A stretch of DNA of 64,000 bases from Rhizobium sp. 007 (GTDB lineage Bacteria; Pseudomonadota; Alphaproteobacteria; Rhizobiales; Rhizobiaceae). The stretch covers positions 248,001 through 312,000 of the forward strand of contig NZ_CP064189.1 of NCBI RefSeq assembly GCF_015353075.1, read 5' to 3'. The notes under the pieces were generated by a model. The model had not been told where the DNA came from. It made no database searches and was given only the letters and a program-made list of their open reading frames with translations. A program made the translations under genes and the position numbers. Each line of letters starts with the position of its first letter. Position 1 is the first letter of the stretch. Below are positions 1 through 9,468 of this stretch, in pieces.

Positions 1-495
1 CTGCACCTTGGTCTCAATCTTGTCAGTGGTGAGATTGTTTGTTCCGATCTGACCGTGGATGGTGTCGGCGATCCGACAGCGTTACCAGGACTTCTGGACC
101 AGATCGGTGGCCCCGTCGAGAAGTTCATTGCCGACGGCGCCTATGATGGAACGCCAACCCGAGATCTTCTGGCGACACGCTTTGGTGAGATCGTGGAGGT
201 CATTATCCCACCTCCCAAGACTGCCGTTGCCAGCCCTCAATCGGTGCTGGTTCCATCTGTCCGCGATCGCCATATTGCAGAAATCCAGACCAAAGGGCGG
301 ATGGCATGGCAGAAATCCACCGGCTACAACAAGCGCAGTCGCGCTGAGACCCAGATGGGTCGATGGAAGGCTGTGATCGGGCCCAAACTCAAAGCGCGAC
401 ATTTTGACAAACAGAAGACTGAAGCGAAGATTGGCGTCCGTGTTCTTAACCGGATGACAGAACTTGGCCGGCCCAAGTTCGAGCGCGTTGCATGA
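1..495 (+). CDS. IS5-family transposase, C-terminal part (cut by window edge)
   Basis: Frame 1 is open from the first base to a TGA at 493-495 and gives about 164 residues of a DDE transposase C-terminal half. Visible blocks are the LHLGLNLVSGEI strand region, the FIADGAYDG segment carrying a catalytic aspartate, and a YNKRSRAE / RWK tail that is characteristic of IS5-type transposases in Proteobacteria. The N-terminus lies outside the window, so whether the copy is complete cannot be judged. It is transcribed toward the DUF3422 gene (convergent). No clear terminal inverted repeat was identified in the 156 bp after the stop. Confidence 0.85.
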   Translation: MHLGLNLVSGEIVCSDLTVDGVGDPTALPGLLDQIGGPVEKFIADGAYDGTPTRDLLATRFGEIVEVIIPPPKTAVASPQSVLVPSVRDRHIAEIQTKGRMAWQKSTGYNKRSRAETQMGRWKAVIGPKLKARHFDKQKTEAKIGVRVLNRMTELGRPKFERVA

Positions 496-651
496 AAAAT
501 GCAGTGGATAGGGTTGCCTCGTCCAAAGTCTGATCCATGCAACAGTGCTATGCCGATGGGCCCGTAGTTTTGCAGGATTTCGTCTTGATTTTTGGAGCTC
601 GAAGCATCTGGTGACATTGGCGTTCCTCACTTGCATCATGCAATCATTGTT

Positions 652-1884
652 CTATTCATGTGTCGCGAGCGCGTGCTTCACGCGAAGCACGGTGGCCGTT
701 ACAGTCACGAACACTAGCGGGATCGACCCGAGCATCAGCAGCGGGCTTACTTCCCATCCGGTGTGTTGACATGCCTCGAAGGCCGTTTTGATGAGACTGA
801 TGAGGTAGTAGCTGATGGCAATGATCGAGAAACCCTCGACCGCGCGCTGGATCTTCACCTGGGTCGCCGCCCGTTCTGCCACCGACTGGAGCTGGACGGC
901 ATTCTGGAACTCGATCTCGACCTGGATGCGGGTCTGGAGCAGGTTCAGAAGATGCATGGTGGCGCCGGACAGCTGCTCAAGCCTATGGGCTGCAGCCTCG
1001 CAAGTGCGAACTGCTGGTTTGAAGCGCCTTGTGATGAACACGCCAAATCGTTGGAAGCCCGGCACATGTGCCTCGCGCAGCTCGCTGATGCGTTCCTCGA
1101 CAATCTTGGCGTAGGCTACGGTCGCGCCAAAGCGGCTGCGGGTTTCCGCCGAAGCGGTGATGATGGCGGCGGAGAATTCCGAGATTTCGTTGAGCAGGCT
1201 CTTGTGCTGGTCTGCCGGCGTCGACTGATTGCGGTCTGCCAATTCTCCAAGCCGGGCATCGAACTCGGCAAGCTGCGGCGCGAGACGCCGAGCAAGTGGC
1301 AAGCCAAGCAGCGCCATCGAGCGGTAGGTCTCTATCTCGTAGATCCTGCGGACCATTCGGCCGAGCCGATAGGCGTTCAAGTCCTTGTTGAACAGCAGTG
1401 TATGGCTCCATCCATTTGAACGAACCCGGAAGTCGGAGCATACTTGGCCAGCCCCTGCCCCGATCATTGACGCAGCGCTGACGCCAAACCCGAATTTTGA
1501 CAGGACGTCTCCCAGTTCATCCGGGGCAGGCCCTATCACCAGGATACTGACCTGACCGACGACGGATGCCGAGGGGAGCTCCAGCAATGCCAAAATGTCG
1601 GAAATCACCAGCGTCGGCTCCGGCCATTGATCCGGTCCGTGGTCGAGCATCGTCACGCGTGTGACGGTTACGAACTCTGTATGGTATTCCACACGCGTCC
1701 TTATAAGGTCCGTGTCATGCTTTCCGAAAGATATGCAGCCGCCAGTTTGTCTGGCAGGCGGCTGAGACGGGATCAGAGCGACGTGCTCGACAAGCGCAGG
1801 TCCGGAGAAGTAGATGGACGGCCGCGCATGGAGCTCGGCCGTGAAATCCGCTGTCGTCGGCTGATCCGCATCTCCTGTCAGCAT
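652..1884 (-). CDS. DUF3422 family membrane-associated protein
   Basis: A 410-residue protein with the N-terminal signature of DUF3422 proteins (FTAELHARPSIYFSGP), which are common in alpha- and betaproteobacteria and have no assigned reaction. Two hydrophobic segments lie at the C-terminal end (around SIIAISYYLISLIKTAF and PLLMLGSIPLVFVTVTATVL), so it is probably anchored in the inner membrane with a large cytoplasmic domain. It starts 15 bp after the glutamate dehydrogenase stop on the same strand and is likely the last gene of the lysine-dehydrogenase/GDH transcript. The link to lysine use is only positional. The family assignment is confident; the function is unknown. Confidence 0.8.
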   Translation of the reverse strand: MLTGDADQPTTADFTAELHARPSIYFSGPALVEHVALIPSQPPARQTGGCISFGKHDTDLIRTRVEYHTEFVTVTRVTMLDHGPDQWPEPTLVISDILALLELPSASVVGQVSILVIGPAPDELGDVLSKFGFGVSAASMIGAGAGQVCSDFRVRSNGWSHTLLFNKDLNAYRLGRMVRRIYEIETYRSMALLGLPLARRLAPQLAEFDARLGELADRNQSTPADQHKSLLNEISEFSAAIITASAETRSRFGATVAYAKIVEERISELREAHVPGFQRFGVFITRRFKPAVRTCEAAAHRLEQLSGATMHLLNLLQTRIQVEIEFQNAVQLQSVAERAATQVKIQRAVEGFSIIAISYYLISLIKTAFEACQHTGWEVSPLLMLGSIPLVFVTVTATVLRVKHALATHE

Positions 1885-1899
1885 GCCGCGCCCCTCGAC

Positions 1900-3306
1900 C
1901 TAAATCCCGATTGCCTCATAGGCTTCGGCGATCTGCCGGATCGAGGCGACATACGCCGCGGTGCGGTAATCACCGAGCTCCGGTTGCTTCTCGATGAGAT
2001 CGCCGATGCGTGCCCAGGTGCTGCGCATGACGTCTTCGAGGCCGGAGCGGACAAGATCGATCTCGGCGCCGCCTTCCAGGAACTCGTCTCGGATATCGGC
2101 GGGGAACTCCTTGCCGGTCATCCGCTCAAGCGCAGCCGCGATCGTCTGGTTGCGCCGCTCGCGCCGGCGCCGCTCCATCAGCCCGAACGGAATGTGTGTC
2201 AGGTTCTTGACCCACTCGAAGTAGCTGACGACGACACCGCCGGCATTGACGTAGAGATCGGGAAGGATGGTGACGCCGCGGGAGCGGAGGATCTTGTCGG
2301 CCTCGAAGGTGACGGGACCGTTGGCCGCTTCGACGACGAGATGCGCCTTGATGCGCTCGGCATTCCCGGCATGGATGGCATTTTCCATTGCCGCCGGAAT
2401 GAGAACGTCGCAGCGCTGCTCGATGCCGGTCATATCGCCGGCAAAGGACCTGGCGCCTTCGAAGCCAAGTATGCTGCCGGTCTGGATCTGGTGCTGCTTG
2501 AGGGCTTCGATGAGAAGACCTTCGGGGTTGGCGACATAGCCATCGCGCTCAGCAACAACGGTGACGCGTGCGCCGTCCTCTTCCGAGAGGAACTTGGCGG
2601 CGTGATAGCCGACATTGCCGAAGCCTTGAACGATGAACGACGCGCCCTTCAGGTCGCGCCGGCCCTCCAAACCTTTCGTGCGGGTATCGCAAAGATAGCT
2701 CTGGATGGCGAACTGCACCCCTCTGCCCGTCGCTTCCGTTCGCCCGGCAATGCCGCCCTTGGACAAAGGCTTTCCGGTGACGCAGGCCCGGGCATTAATG
2801 ACATCCGTCGGATTGGCGCGACGGAACTCGTCGACCATCCACGCCATCTCACGCTCGCCGGTACCAATATCGGGAGCCGGAACGTTGACGCCCGGTCCGA
2901 TCAGGCCACGCTTGTTGAGTTCCTGAGTAAAGCGGCGGGTGATGCGCTCGAGTTCCTGCGGTGTCCACTCACGTGTATCGATCTTCAGCGCGCCTTTGGA
3001 GCCACCGAAGGGGACGTCGACGAGCGAGCACTTCAACGTCATCAGTGCGGCCAGCGCCTCGACCTCTTCAGCATCCGCATTGGAGGCGTAACGAATACCG
3101 CCCTTCACCGGTTCGCAGTGCTCGCTGTGGACCGAGCGCCAGCCGATGAAGCTGTACATGCGGCCACGTAGCCGAACACCGAAGCGGACCGTATAGGTCG
3201 AGTTGCACTGGATGATCCGTTCAGCCAGTCCTTCCGGCAGATCAAGAAAGGACATGGCATGACGGAGGTTCTGGTCGACGCTTTCAAGGAAGCTGGCGGA
3301 ATTCAT
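1900..3306 (-). CDS. gdhA: Glutamate dehydrogenase (Glu/Leu/Phe/Val dehydrogenase family)
   Basis: A 468-residue cytoplasmic enzyme interconverting glutamate and 2-oxoglutarate plus ammonia with NAD(P). The N-terminal substrate domain shows KGGIRY, the catalytic-lysine block PFGGSKGAL and PAPDIGTGEREMAWM. The C-terminal Rossmann domain has the GFGNVGYHAAKFL nucleotide-binding loop and the ATG-RGV segment (EATGRGVQFA). The start at MNSASFLESV is chosen because the upstream 20 in-frame residues look non-coding. It lies 142 bp downstream of the lysine 6-dehydrogenase-like gene on the same strand. In this setting it could recycle the ammonia released from lysine and regenerate glutamate/2-oxoglutarate for the aminotransferase step. 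Cofactor preference cannot be read from sequence here. The gene symbol is by family only. Confidence 0.9.
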   Translation of the reverse strand: MNSASFLESVDQNLRHAMSFLDLPEGLAERIIQCNSTYTVRFGVRLRGRMYSFIGWRSVHSEHCEPVKGGIRYASNADAEEVEALAALMTLKCSLVDVPFGGSKGALKIDTREWTPQELERITRRFTQELNKRGLIGPGVNVPAPDIGTGEREMAWMVDEFRRANPTDVINARACVTGKPLSKGGIAGRTEATGRGVQFAIQSYLCDTRTKGLEGRRDLKGASFIVQGFGNVGYHAAKFLSEEDGARVTVVAERDGYVANPEGLLIEALKQHQIQTGSILGFEGARSFAGDMTGIEQRCDVLIPAAMENAIHAGNAERIKAHLVVEAANGPVTFEADKILRSRGVTILPDLYVNAGGVVVSYFEWVKNLTHIPFGLMERRRRERRNQTIAAALERMTGKEFPADIRDEFLEGGAEIDLVRSGLEDVMRSTWARIGDLIEKQPELGDYRTAAYVASIRQIAEAYEAIGI

Positions 3307-3448
3307 CGGACAATGCTCGTTGGGGTCTGCTGTTGTTGTGAACGACTGCCGGGTTGCCAAGCCCACCCCGCGAAGGGTGAGCGCAGCCCGCGTTCAGAGC
3401 GACACGCCCGACACCATCAGCGCCGGGCGCCCGAAGTCATGACAGGGA

Positions 3449-4552
3449 CTAGACCGCCTTCTTCAGACGCATGGCCTCAGGGTCGTAAACCCGGCCAAAG
3501 CGATTGTTCAGGAAATCTGCGAGCGCGACTTCCTCCTGCCGAACGAAGCCCTTCTGAGGCAGTTTTCCATCGGCGAGGAGGTCGAGAACCGTCGTGATGC
3601 CGGCCGCCGTCGTGATCTGGATCGCGCTCATCGCCTTGCCCGCGACGACACCCGAATAAACCTTGTTGGCGTAGGTTTCCTGCATGTAGCGGCCATCTTT
3701 CCAGCCACACACGGTGACGAAGATCACGACCACGTCCTGCATCGTGGCCGGCAGAGCGTTTTCGAACAAGTCCTTGAGCACGTCCCGGCGGTTCTTGAGG
3801 TTGAGGTCGTTCAAAAGCGCCTTGATGATCGCCTGATGGCCGGGATAGCGGATCGTGCGGTAGTTCATCGTCCGGACGCGCGCCTCCAGCGTCTTCGCGA
3901 GCGTGCCGAGACCACCGGAAGTGTTGAACGCCTCGTAGGTCACTCCGTCGAGTGAGAACTCTTCGCGCTCTTCCATTGCTGGAACCGTGACGAACTTGCC
4001 CTCGACAATCGCTTCGCACGGCTCGATATACTCGTTGATCAGCCCATCCGTGCTCCAGGTCAGATTGTAGTTCAGAGCGTTTGAGGGATATTGCGGCAGT
4101 GCGCCAACGCGCATGCGCACGCTATCCAGCGTGTCAAAGCGCTTGGCAAGGTCATTGGCGACAATCGAGATAAAGCCGGGCGCGAGGCCACACTGAGGGA
4201 TGAAAGCAACATCCGCCCCCTTGGACAGTTCCTCGACCTTCTTCGTCGTTGCGACATCTTCCGTTAGGTCGAGGTAGTGCACGGAAGCCTCCAGTGCAGC
4301 CTCGGCGACTTTGCCGGTCAGATTAAATGGCGCTGCGGACAGAACGGCGAACTTCCCGCGAAGTAGCCCAACGAGCGCCACGTTGTCGGTGATATCAACA
4401 ATCTTCCCCGAAATTGCGGAATGCTTGTCGAGCTTGTCGAGCTGCGCCTGATCGCGATCGGTTACGACAACATTGTAATCGCCGGTCTCGGCCAGCATTA
4501 ATGCGATGGCGCCACCGATTTTGCCTGCGCCAATGATCACTACATCCTTCAT
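3449..4552 (-). CDS. Lysine 6-dehydrogenase / saccharopine dehydrogenase family
   Basis: A 367-residue NAD(P)-dependent enzyme with an N-terminal Rossmann fold (VIIGAGKIGGAIALMLAE, GxGxxG) and a saccharopine-dehydrogenase-type C-terminal domain (YPGHQAIIKALL, GWKDGRYMQETYANKV). Length and layout fit bacterial lysine 6-dehydrogenase, an activity known from Agrobacterium, which oxidises L-lysine to 2-aminoadipate 6-semialdehyde and releases ammonia. Saccharopine dehydrogenase and carboxynorspermidine dehydrogenase are related alternatives. The choice rests on neighbours: aminoadipate-semialdehyde dehydrogenase, aminotransferase and HglS lie in the next operon, and no lysine-ketoglutarate reductase gene is seen. 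The start has an AGGGG Shine-Dalgarno about 8 bp upstream. It is divergent from an Lrp regulator. Confidence 0.82.
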   Translation of the reverse strand: MKDVVIIGAGKIGGAIALMLAETGDYNVVVTDRDQAQLDKLDKHSAISGKIVDITDNVALVGLLRGKFAVLSAAPFNLTGKVAEAALEASVHYLDLTEDVATTKKVEELSKGADVAFIPQCGLAPGFISIVANDLAKRFDTLDSVRMRVGALPQYPSNALNYNLTWSTDGLINEYIEPCEAIVEGKFVTVPAMEEREEFSLDGVTYEAFNTSGGLGTLAKTLEARVRTMNYRTIRYPGHQAIIKALLNDLNLKNRRDVLKDLFENALPATMQDVVVIFVTVCGWKDGRYMQETYANKVYSGVVAGKAMSAIQITTAAGITTVLDLLADGKLPQKGFVRQEEVALADFLNNRFGRVYDPEAMRLKKAV

Positions 4553-4690
4553 TTCAGTCCCCTTCGCTTCAGAATTTCAATGTTGATAGTTTGAAGGGGT
4601 GAGACAACATATCATAGGGTCACATTGCTATTTTTGTTTGCTTGTTTTAAGCACTTCGCCGTATCGGATTGTCTGAATGCCGGGGTTCCA
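4553..4690. promoter_or_regulatory. Divergent promoter region, lysine dehydrogenase / lrp
   Basis: The 138-bp AT-rich gap between the lysine dehydrogenase gene (minus) and the Lrp gene (plus) must hold both promoters. It contains an inverted pair CCCCTTC (4559-4565) and GAAGGGG (4593-4599) flanking an AT-rich stretch. This could be the Lrp operator or only part of the leader. Assignment as the control region is inferred from the divergent layout. Confidence 0.5.
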
Positions 4691-5122
4691 ATGAATGTAA
4701 CGGAAAAAGACCGGGAACTGCTCGATTTGCTTGGTGAAAATGCACGGGCGCCCGTGGCAAGCCTTGCCAAAAAGCTCGGTTTGTCGAGAACGACCGTTCA
4801 GGCCCGACTTGATCGCCTGGAGCGTGAAGGGGTCATTGCCGGATATAACGTTAGACTGTCCGATGCGTATCAATCGGGTCTTGCGAAAGCCCATGTCATG
4901 ATCACGCTCGCGCCAAAAGTCTTATCACAGGTTTGCGTTTCGCTGCAGGCAATCCATGGTGTGAAATCACTGCATTCGGTGAGCGGCACATTCGATCTGA
5001 TTGCGGTTCTCGAGGCTCCGTCGATTTCGGAACTTGATCAACTCGTCGATAGGATCGGAATGATCGATGGCGTTGAGCGAACGCTTTCCTCGATCATCAT
5101 GTCCACCCGGCTAAGCCGCTGA
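4691..5122 (+). CDS. Lrp/AsnC-family transcriptional regulator
   Basis: A 143-residue protein with an N-terminal AsnC-type helix-turn-helix (VASLAKKLGLSRTTVQARLDRLE, residues about 17-40) and a C-terminal RAM/AsnC ligand-binding domain (HVMITLAPK, SGTFDLIAVLEA). The start at MNVTEKDRELL matches the usual family N-terminus, and upstream in-frame sequence looks like leader. It is divergent from the lysine 6-dehydrogenase-like gene and convergent with the D-2-hydroxyglutarate dehydrogenase gene. Lrp-family proteins divergent from amino-acid catabolic genes usually sense that amino acid, so it is a likely lysine-responsive regulator of the adjacent operon. Confidence 0.93.
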   Translation: MNVTEKDRELLDLLGENARAPVASLAKKLGLSRTTVQARLDRLEREGVIAGYNVRLSDAYQSGLAKAHVMITLAPKVLSQVCVSLQAIHGVKSLHSVSGTFDLIAVLEAPSISELDQLVDRIGMIDGVERTLSSIIMSTRLSR

Positions 5123-5168
5123 ACACATCCAGCTAAATGCGCCTCGCCGCTGATTACAACGCCAGTCT

Positions 5169-8100
5169 CTATGCGTTGCGACCGACAAGGCGTTCTATGA
5201 CTTGAAGGGGATGCTCCAGAACAACGGCCTCAAGGATCTTGACCTGCGACCGGCAGGAATATCCAGTGACCATGACAACGTCCTCTTTTTGTCGACCTGC
5301 GATCGGAGACTTCCAACTCATTTCGTAGAGCGCTTCCGATAGTCTTCTGTTGCGCGTCTCGTGCCCAAACGTGCCCGCCATCCCGCAACACCCCGTCTCG
5401 GCAACTGCGAGTTCAATACCGAATTGCGCGAATACCGCCTTCCACTGCCCGATGGCGGCAGGCGCGTTGGTTCTTTCCGTGCAATGGAGCATGAGCGTGT
5501 AACGCGTACCTTCGATGGCTTTGGCCGGACGTTGCTCTGCTAGAACATTTGCCAGCCACTCTTGCGGCAGGGCGACATCGGCACCCAAGGGCTTGCCGGG
5601 CAGCGGGCTATATTCGCTGCGGAAGGCAAGTGTCATTGAAGGATCAATGCCGACTAATGTTACGCCAAGATCAGTAAGCCCTTGCAGGTAGGCGGACGTT
5701 TCTCTTGCCGCCTTTTCAAAGCGGGCCAGATAGCCATGCACATGCAGCGCTTTCCCGTTGATGTGCGGAGCGGCAAGCAAAGGCTCATACCCCAGCTTGC
5801 GGGCAAGGCTGATCGCCGCAAGTGCGACATCCGGATCGAAATAGGAGGTGAAGACATCCGGCACGAAGACGACTGTCCGGGACAGTTTTTCATTGGCGAA
5901 CCCTGTCAAGTCCTCGGCATGCGCAATGGCCACTCCCAGCCGTCTGGCTTCCTTGCGCAGCGAAACTGCGGGCAAAGGTGGGAGTGCCGTCAGCCCAGCC
6001 AGGCGCGTCAGAGCCTTGCCAGGCACAGTGCCTGCGACGAGGTTGTAGAGCGGTCGGACACGCGCCATCATCGGCAGCATTGTCTCGATGGATGCAACGA
6101 GCGGGTCCTTGAGGGGACGTAGATAGCGGCCATGGTAGATCTCCAAAAACTTGGCCCGGAAAGAGGGGACACTGACCTTAACAGGACATTGCTCGGCGCA
6201 GGCTTTGCAGGCGAGGCAACTGTCCATCGCCGCCTTGACCTCATGCGAGAAATCGCCAGCGTTTGTCGGGGTGAATGAATTGAGGATACGGCGCGGCAGT
6301 TGCCACAGACCGACGGCTTTACGCAGACGCTCCCCTTCCCTACCGGGATCGGTACCCTTCTCCGCCAGAAGCCGCAGCCATTCGCGCATCAATGACGCAC
6401 GGCCCTTGGGCGACTGACGCCGATCCCGTGTCGCCTTGTAGGAAGGGCACATGGGACTTCTTTCATCGAAATCAAAACAGGCACCATTGCCATTGCAATA
6501 GGCGGCATTGTCGAACGCGGCGCGGATCTCGTGCCCGATAATCCTGTCGAAATCGCCGCGGAGCGGCACCTCATCGATCTTCAGCAACGGTCTTCCATTG
6601 ATGCTGGTGATCTTGCCTGGATTGAGCCGGTTTTGCGGATCGAAGGCGCGCTTGATGTCCTGCAGGCAAGGGTAAAGGTCTCCGAAGAATTCCGGCACAT
6701 ATTCCGACCGCACGCCCTTGCCATGCTCGCCCCATAGCACGCCGCCATATTTGCGGGTGAGCGCCACCACCGCATCGCTAATTTGGCGAACCAGGGCTGT
6801 GTGATCCGGTCGAACCAGATCAAGAGCCGGGCGGACATGCAGCACGCCGGCATCGACATGGCCGAACATGCCGTAGGACAAGCCTGCCCTATCAAGAAGA
6901 TCGCGAAACTCGCGGATATAGGCAGCCAAATGCTCAGGCGGCACGGCGGTGTCCTCGACGAACGGCACCGGCCGAACCGAGCCTTCGACATTACCGAGCA
7001 GGCCCACCGCGCGCTTGCGCATGGTCCAAATCGCCTCGGCATCGGCATGGCCGCGCGCCACCGTGAACCTCAGCTGGTTTGCACCGGGCCGCGCCTCGAG
7101 CGTGGTAGCGACCTCCGCGATCTTTTGCTCAAGCGCGTCGCGGTCGTCAGCCAAGATTTCCACGATGTTGATCCCGTTAGCCGCCCGCTCCCCGTCGGCG
7201 GGAAAGAAACGGCCAATGTCGCTCCACACAATATCGCCCTTGGCAAGACCAAGAACTTTCTCGTCAACCGTTTCAACCGAGGCGACGCCGAGCGCTACGA
7301 GGTTGCGGGCATCTTCCAGCGCGGCATTGAAATCGCTGTAACGGATGTTGATGAGCGCCACCTCGGCGGGAAGCGGCATGAGATTGAGTTCGGCCTCTGC
7401 AATCAGAGCGAGGGTTCCCTCCGACCCGCACAGCACGGCGGTGAGGTCGAAAAATCCATCCTGCTGTCGCACATGCGCCAGATCATACCCGGTCAGGTAG
7501 CGGTTGAGATTTGGGAAGACCTCGGCGATCCGTTCCTGCTTTTCCCGCGTGATGCGCTCCACGGTCCGATGCACGTCACCAATGCGGTCGTCGCGTGTGC
7601 AGATCTCGGCAAGCTCACCGCTTTCCAGGGGCCGTGACCAGAAATCCGTCCCATCCGTCAGCACGACCCGCAGGCCCAGAACATGGTTCGACGTCTTGCC
7701 GTAGAGGCAGGAGCCCTGCCCGCAGGCATCGGTGGAAATCATACCGCCGATCGTCGCCCGGTTCGAGGTGGAAAGCTCCGGCGCGAAGAACAATCCATGC
7801 GGCTTTAGCACCCGGTTCAGCTGGTCCTTGACGACGCCCGCCTCAACGCGCGCCACCCGCCGCACCGGATCAATTTCGACAATGCGGTTCATGTGCCGTG
7901 AGCAATCGACCACTACGCCATCGGTCAGAGACTGGCCGTTGGTGCCTGTGCCACCGCCGCGCGGGGCAATGACGATGGTGCGGAAAGCTGGCTCTGAAAG
8001 GGTGCGGGCGATGATTTGCAGGTCTTCCGCATCGCGGGGAAAGACAATCGCCTGCGGCTCCATCTGATAAATGGAATTATCCGTGGCATAGACCGTGCGG

Positions 8101-8210
8101 GAGGCCGCCCGCGTTTCAATATCGCCGCGAAAGCCCGCCTCGATCAGATGCTCGAAGAAGGTGACAGGAGCGTCAGCGACGGAAGCTGGGCGATCGAGGC
8201 GTGGAATCAT
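5169..8210 (-). CDS. ydiJ: D-2-hydroxyglutarate dehydrogenase, FAD/Fe-S (YdiJ-like)
   Basis: A 1013-residue fusion: an N-terminal FAD-binding-4 domain (RGGGTGTNGQSL, GGMISTDACGQGS), an FAD-oxidase C domain (EHGKGVRSEY), a 4Fe-4S section (CLACKACAEQCPVKV with further cysteines in NGNGACF) and a C-terminal CCG-type cysteine-rich domain (ETGCCGMAGTFGHE). Size and order match YdiJ-type D-2-hydroxyglutarate dehydrogenases, which oxidise D-2-hydroxyglutarate to 2-oxoglutarate and pass electrons to the respiratory chain. It is last in the hglS-amaB-aminotransferase operon, so it would consume the HglS product. The start at MIPRLDRPA lies 11 bp past the aminotransferase stop. A D-lactate or glycolate oxidase role is a weaker alternative. 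Confidence 0.88.
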   Translation of the reverse strand: MIPRLDRPASVADAPVTFFEHLIEAGFRGDIETRAASRTVYATDNSIYQMEPQAIVFPRDAEDLQIIARTLSEPAFRTIVIAPRGGGTGTNGQSLTDGVVVDCSRHMNRIVEIDPVRRVARVEAGVVKDQLNRVLKPHGLFFAPELSTSNRATIGGMISTDACGQGSCLYGKTSNHVLGLRVVLTDGTDFWSRPLESGELAEICTRDDRIGDVHRTVERITREKQERIAEVFPNLNRYLTGYDLAHVRQQDGFFDLTAVLCGSEGTLALIAEAELNLMPLPAEVALINIRYSDFNAALEDARNLVALGVASVETVDEKVLGLAKGDIVWSDIGRFFPADGERAANGINIVEILADDRDALEQKIAEVATTLEARPGANQLRFTVARGHADAEAIWTMRKRAVGLLGNVEGSVRPVPFVEDTAVPPEHLAAYIREFRDLLDRAGLSYGMFGHVDAGVLHVRPALDLVRPDHTALVRQISDAVVALTRKYGGVLWGEHGKGVRSEYVPEFFGDLYPCLQDIKRAFDPQNRLNPGKITSINGRPLLKIDEVPLRGDFDRIIGHEIRAAFDNAAYCNGNGACFDFDERSPMCPSYKATRDRRQSPKGRASLMREWLRLLAEKGTDPGREGERLRKAVGLWQLPRRILNSFTPTNAGDFSHEVKAAMDSCLACKACAEQCPVKVSVPSFRAKFLEIYHGRYLRPLKDPLVASIETMLPMMARVRPLYNLVAGTVPGKALTRLAGLTALPPLPAVSLRKEARRLGVAIAHAEDLTGFANEKLSRTVVFVPDVFTSYFDPDVALAAISLARKLGYEPLLAAPHINGKALHVHGYLARFEKAARETSAYLQGLTDLGVTLVGIDPSMTLAFRSEYSPLPGKPLGADVALPQEWLANVLAEQRPAKAIEGTRYTLMLHCTERTNAPAAIGQWKAVFAQFGIELAVAETGCCGMAGTFGHETRNRRLSEALYEMSWKSPIAGRQKEDVVMVTGYSCRSQVKILEAVVLEHPLQVIERLVGRNA

Positions 8211-8221
8211 GACGGGAGAAT

Positions 8222-9457
8222 TTATCCTTTCAGAGCAGCACAAGCCTGTTCGATGCGGTTCAGCGCTTCTACCAGTTCCGCCTCCGATGTCGCGTAGGAA
8301 ATGCGGAAGAAGGGGGAAAGACCGAAAGCAGAACCGGGCACCACAGCTACCTGTGCGTCTTCCAGGAGGTAGTCAGTGAAGTCAGCATCAGTCGCGATGG
8401 TCTTTCCTTTCGGAGTGACCTTGTTCAGTATACCGGCGCAGCTCGAAAACGTATAGAAAGCCCCCTCGGGTGTGCGGCATTCCAGACCAGGAATGGCGTT
8501 GAGTCGACCGACCACCAGATCGCGACGTCGCTTGAAACTTGTCTGGCGGTCCTTCAGGAAATCTTGCGGACCGTTGAGCGCGGCAATAGCAGCTGCCTGA
8601 CTGATCGAGCACGGGCAGGACGTGGCTTGGCTTTGGATGACCGCCATGGCCTTGATCAGCGTCTTGGGGCCACCGGCATAGCCGATACGCCAGCCGGTCA
8701 TCGCATAGGCCTTGGAGACACCGTTGATTGTCAACGTCCGCTCTTTGAGCTTCGGCTCAAGTGCCACCGGTGTGACGAACTCGAACCCGTCATAGACGAT
8801 ATGCTCATACATATCGTCCACCATCAGCCAGACATCCGGATGGCGTAGTAGAACTTCGATCAGCGGTTGGTAATCTGCGGGACTACAGGCCGCGCCGGAC
8901 GGATTGGACGGCGAGTTCAACAGCAGCCAGCGGGTTTTCGGCGTGATCGCCTTTTCGAGTTGTTCAGCCTGAAGACGAAACCCGGCCGCAGCATCACATG
9001 GCACAAGAACGGATGTGCCGCCGCACACTTCTACAATATCGGAATAGGAGGTCCAGTAGGGTGTGGGTATGATCACCTCGTCGCCCGGATCGATGGTTGC
9101 CATGAAGGCGTTGAACAGGATCTGCTTGGCGCCGGCGCCGACGGTCACTTCGTCGATAGCGTAGTCAATGCCGTTCTCGCGCTTGAACTTGGTGGAGACC
9201 GCCTGCTTCATAGCTGGAGATCCGTCGAGCGCGGTGTATTTGGTCTCACCGGCATCAATGGCTGCCTTCGCGGCCTGCTTGATATGGTCCGGTGTGTCGA
9301 AATCCGGCTCGCCCGCGCCGAGAATGATGACGGGCAAGCCCTCTTGCTTCATCGCCGCGGCTTTGGCGCCAATTTGCAGGATTTTCGAAACGCCGACAGA
9401 GGCGAGTCGCGCGGCGGGCCGAAAGCTCGCCTCCCCAACGTTCATTGAGATCGTCAT
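8222..9457 (-). CDS. Class I aminotransferase, probable 2-aminoadipate transaminase
   Basis: A 411-residue fold-type I PLP enzyme of the AatA/aspartate-aminotransferase branch. Seen are the NSPSNPSGA block, the D-Y pair of VDDMYEHIVYDG, the Schiff-base lysine in GVSKAYAMTGWRIGYAGG and the C-terminal arginine in FFRISYAT. By sequence alone it would be called an aspartate or aromatic aminotransferase. Its place between the aminoadipate-semialdehyde dehydrogenase gene (11 bp upstream) and the D-2-hydroxyglutarate dehydrogenase gene argues that it converts 2-aminoadipate and 2-oxoglutarate to 2-oxoadipate and glutamate. The family call is firm; the substrate is inferred from context. Confidence 0.88.
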   Translation of the reverse strand: MTISMNVGEASFRPAARLASVGVSKILQIGAKAAAMKQEGLPVIILGAGEPDFDTPDHIKQAAKAAIDAGETKYTALDGSPAMKQAVSTKFKRENGIDYAIDEVTVGAGAKQILFNAFMATIDPGDEVIIPTPYWTSYSDIVEVCGGTSVLVPCDAAAGFRLQAEQLEKAITPKTRWLLLNSPSNPSGAACSPADYQPLIEVLLRHPDVWLMVDDMYEHIVYDGFEFVTPVALEPKLKERTLTINGVSKAYAMTGWRIGYAGGPKTLIKAMAVIQSQATSCPCSISQAAAIAALNGPQDFLKDRQTSFKRRRDLVVGRLNAIPGLECRTPEGAFYTFSSCAGILNKVTPKGKTIATDADFTDYLLEDAQVAVVPGSAFGLSPFFRISYATSEAELVEALNRIEQACAALKG

Positions 9458-9468
9458 GGCGTCGAGCC

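Noticed and set aside
1627..3171. Long plus-strand open frame (514 codons) opposite glutamate dehydrogenase
   Set aside because: It is antisense to a clear GDH with all motifs; the translation has no family features. High-GC shadow.
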